Shown piece by piece: positions 44,827-45,315 of a DNA stretch of 45,315 bases. Position numbers and translations under genes: made by a program. The notes beneath the pieces were generated by a model that was not told where the DNA came from, ran no database searches, and worked only from the letters and a program-made list of their open reading frames with translations. Where the stretch lies: assembly GCF_013425525.1 (NCBI RefSeq), contig NZ_JACCKA010000010.1, forward strand, positions 1-45,315, in the 5' to 3' direction. Source of the stretch: Luteimonas salinisoli (GTDB taxonomy: Bacteria; Pseudomonadota; Gammaproteobacteria; Xanthomonadales; Xanthomonadaceae). Positions within the stretch are counted from its first letter, which is position 1. Every line of letters starts with the position of its first letter.

Positions 44827-44842
44827 CCGCCGCGCGCGGCGG
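44827..44842. repeat. Second copy of the 16-bp GC palindrome
   Basis: CCGCCGCGCGCGGCGG, identical to 42042-42057, lies 86 bases after prmA and 21 bases before the next start codon. A CATAAC hexamer (44852-44857) follows, five bases from that ATG, and could be a -10 box for a leaderless transcript. Confidence 0.45.
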
Positions 44843-44862
44843 CCGCCGCGGCATAACTCTGG

Positions 44863-45315
44863 ATGTTCATCAACTGTCCCAATTGCGCCGCACTGGTGGC
44901 GACCGACCTGGCCACCGACCTGCCGCCGGAGCGCTGCCCGCGCTGCGGTTTCGCCCTGCGCGACCGCACCCCGGCTTCTCCTGAAGCGGCGCCTCCCGCA
45001 GCGGCTGCTCCCGAACCGGTTCCTTCCGCACCCGTACCGGCTCCGCCGCCGGTCGCCGCCGCCCCCGCGCTGCCGCCAGGACCGCCCGCGACCGAACCGA
45101 CTCCGGCAGCGCCCCCGCCCGGCACCGGCGCGCCGTTCGTGCCGCTGAAGCCGCCCCGCCCTCCGCTGCTTGCGAAAGCACCGCCCACACCCGCCGCCGA
45201 GGAACGCGCCGACAGTCCGGTCGACCAGGCCGGCACTGCATCCACGGCCACCTCTGCGGCGGCCGCGCCTGCGGTCGCGGCGCCTACCGCCGCCCCCGTG
45301 GCACCGGCGCCAGCG
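44863..45315 (+). CDS. Zinc-ribbon protein, N-terminal part (DUF3426-type), cut by the window edge
   Basis: The frame is open for 151 codons to the right edge. The N-terminus MFINCPNCAALVATD and PPERCPRCGFALRD form a CxxC-x(n)-CxxC zinc ribbon of the MJ0042 type (residues 5-30). A long Ala/Pro-rich linker then begins. In Xanthomonads the gene after prmA encodes such a ribbon, a disordered linker, a membrane helix and a DUF3426 domain, so the missing part is probably that. The function is unknown. Confidence 0.8.
   Translation, partial: MFINCPNCAALVATDLATDLPPERCPRCGFALRDRTPASPEAAPPAAAAPEPVPSAPVPAPPPVAAAPALPPGPPATEPTPAAPPPGTGAPFVPLKPPRPPLLAKAPPTPAAEERADSPVDQAGTASTATSAAAAPAVAAPTAAPVAPAPA

Overview
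The window is very GC-rich DNA from a gammaproteobacterium of the Xanthomonadaceae, probably close to Lysobacter or Luteimonas. Evidence for this is the gene order aroQ-accB-accC-prmA-zinc-ribbon gene, the cutA-dsbD-tlpA cluster, short GTAGAGC-type REP palindromes, and GGGAATCG-type repeats. Placement below family level is a guess.

Regions: (1) 1-9008, household and accessory genes: the tail of an unknown gene, an AI-2E/PerM permease, a HAD phosphatase overlapping an M17 aminopeptidase, then pirin, YceI and a RutE-like nitroreductase on the minus strand, an ELM1-family protein, and a lipoprotein amidohydrolase. A 107-108 bp inverted-pair repeat recurs between these genes. (2) 9009-17588, a toxin-like island: a 2393-residue SpvB/VCBS/RHS protein whose AT-richer C-terminal tip ends in a JAB-like HxH...SxxD domain, overlapped by a small lipoprotein gene (candidate immunity or accessory protein). 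Three direct copies of a promoter-leader sequence flank the island. (3) 17589-25688, minus strand: glnE, a phytoene-desaturase-like FAD oxidoreductase, a MurG-like glycosyltransferase outside any dcw cluster, and a YadA-type trimeric autotransporter. (4) 26219-32134: a Ser/Thr kinase with a sensor/TPR half, an OmpA-like protein, an unknown anchored protein, and a convergent ECF sigma factor of the kind often paired with such kinases. (5) 32390-34680: groES-groEL with a CIRCE-like operator and a strong terminator. (6) 34796-38869: a PagL-like lipid A deacylase, then cutA-dsbD-tlpA overlapping by a few bases, with a DsbD that has two alpha domains. (7) 39170-45315: aroQ, accB, a four-helix-bundle gene, accC, two unknown membrane genes on the opposite strand, prmA, and a zinc-ribbon gene cut by the window edge.

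The most unusual signals are: (a) the four-helix-bundle gene between accB and accC, bounded by inverted GGGAATCG-type arrays, together with a cargo-less relative of the same element filling the groES-groEL spacer; (b) the RHS/JAB/lipoprotein island with three repeated promoter-leaders; (c) the conserved 108-bp composite repeat; (d) the stand-alone MurG homologue with altered donor-site residues. No tRNA, rRNA, CRISPR array, transposase or integrase was recognised.
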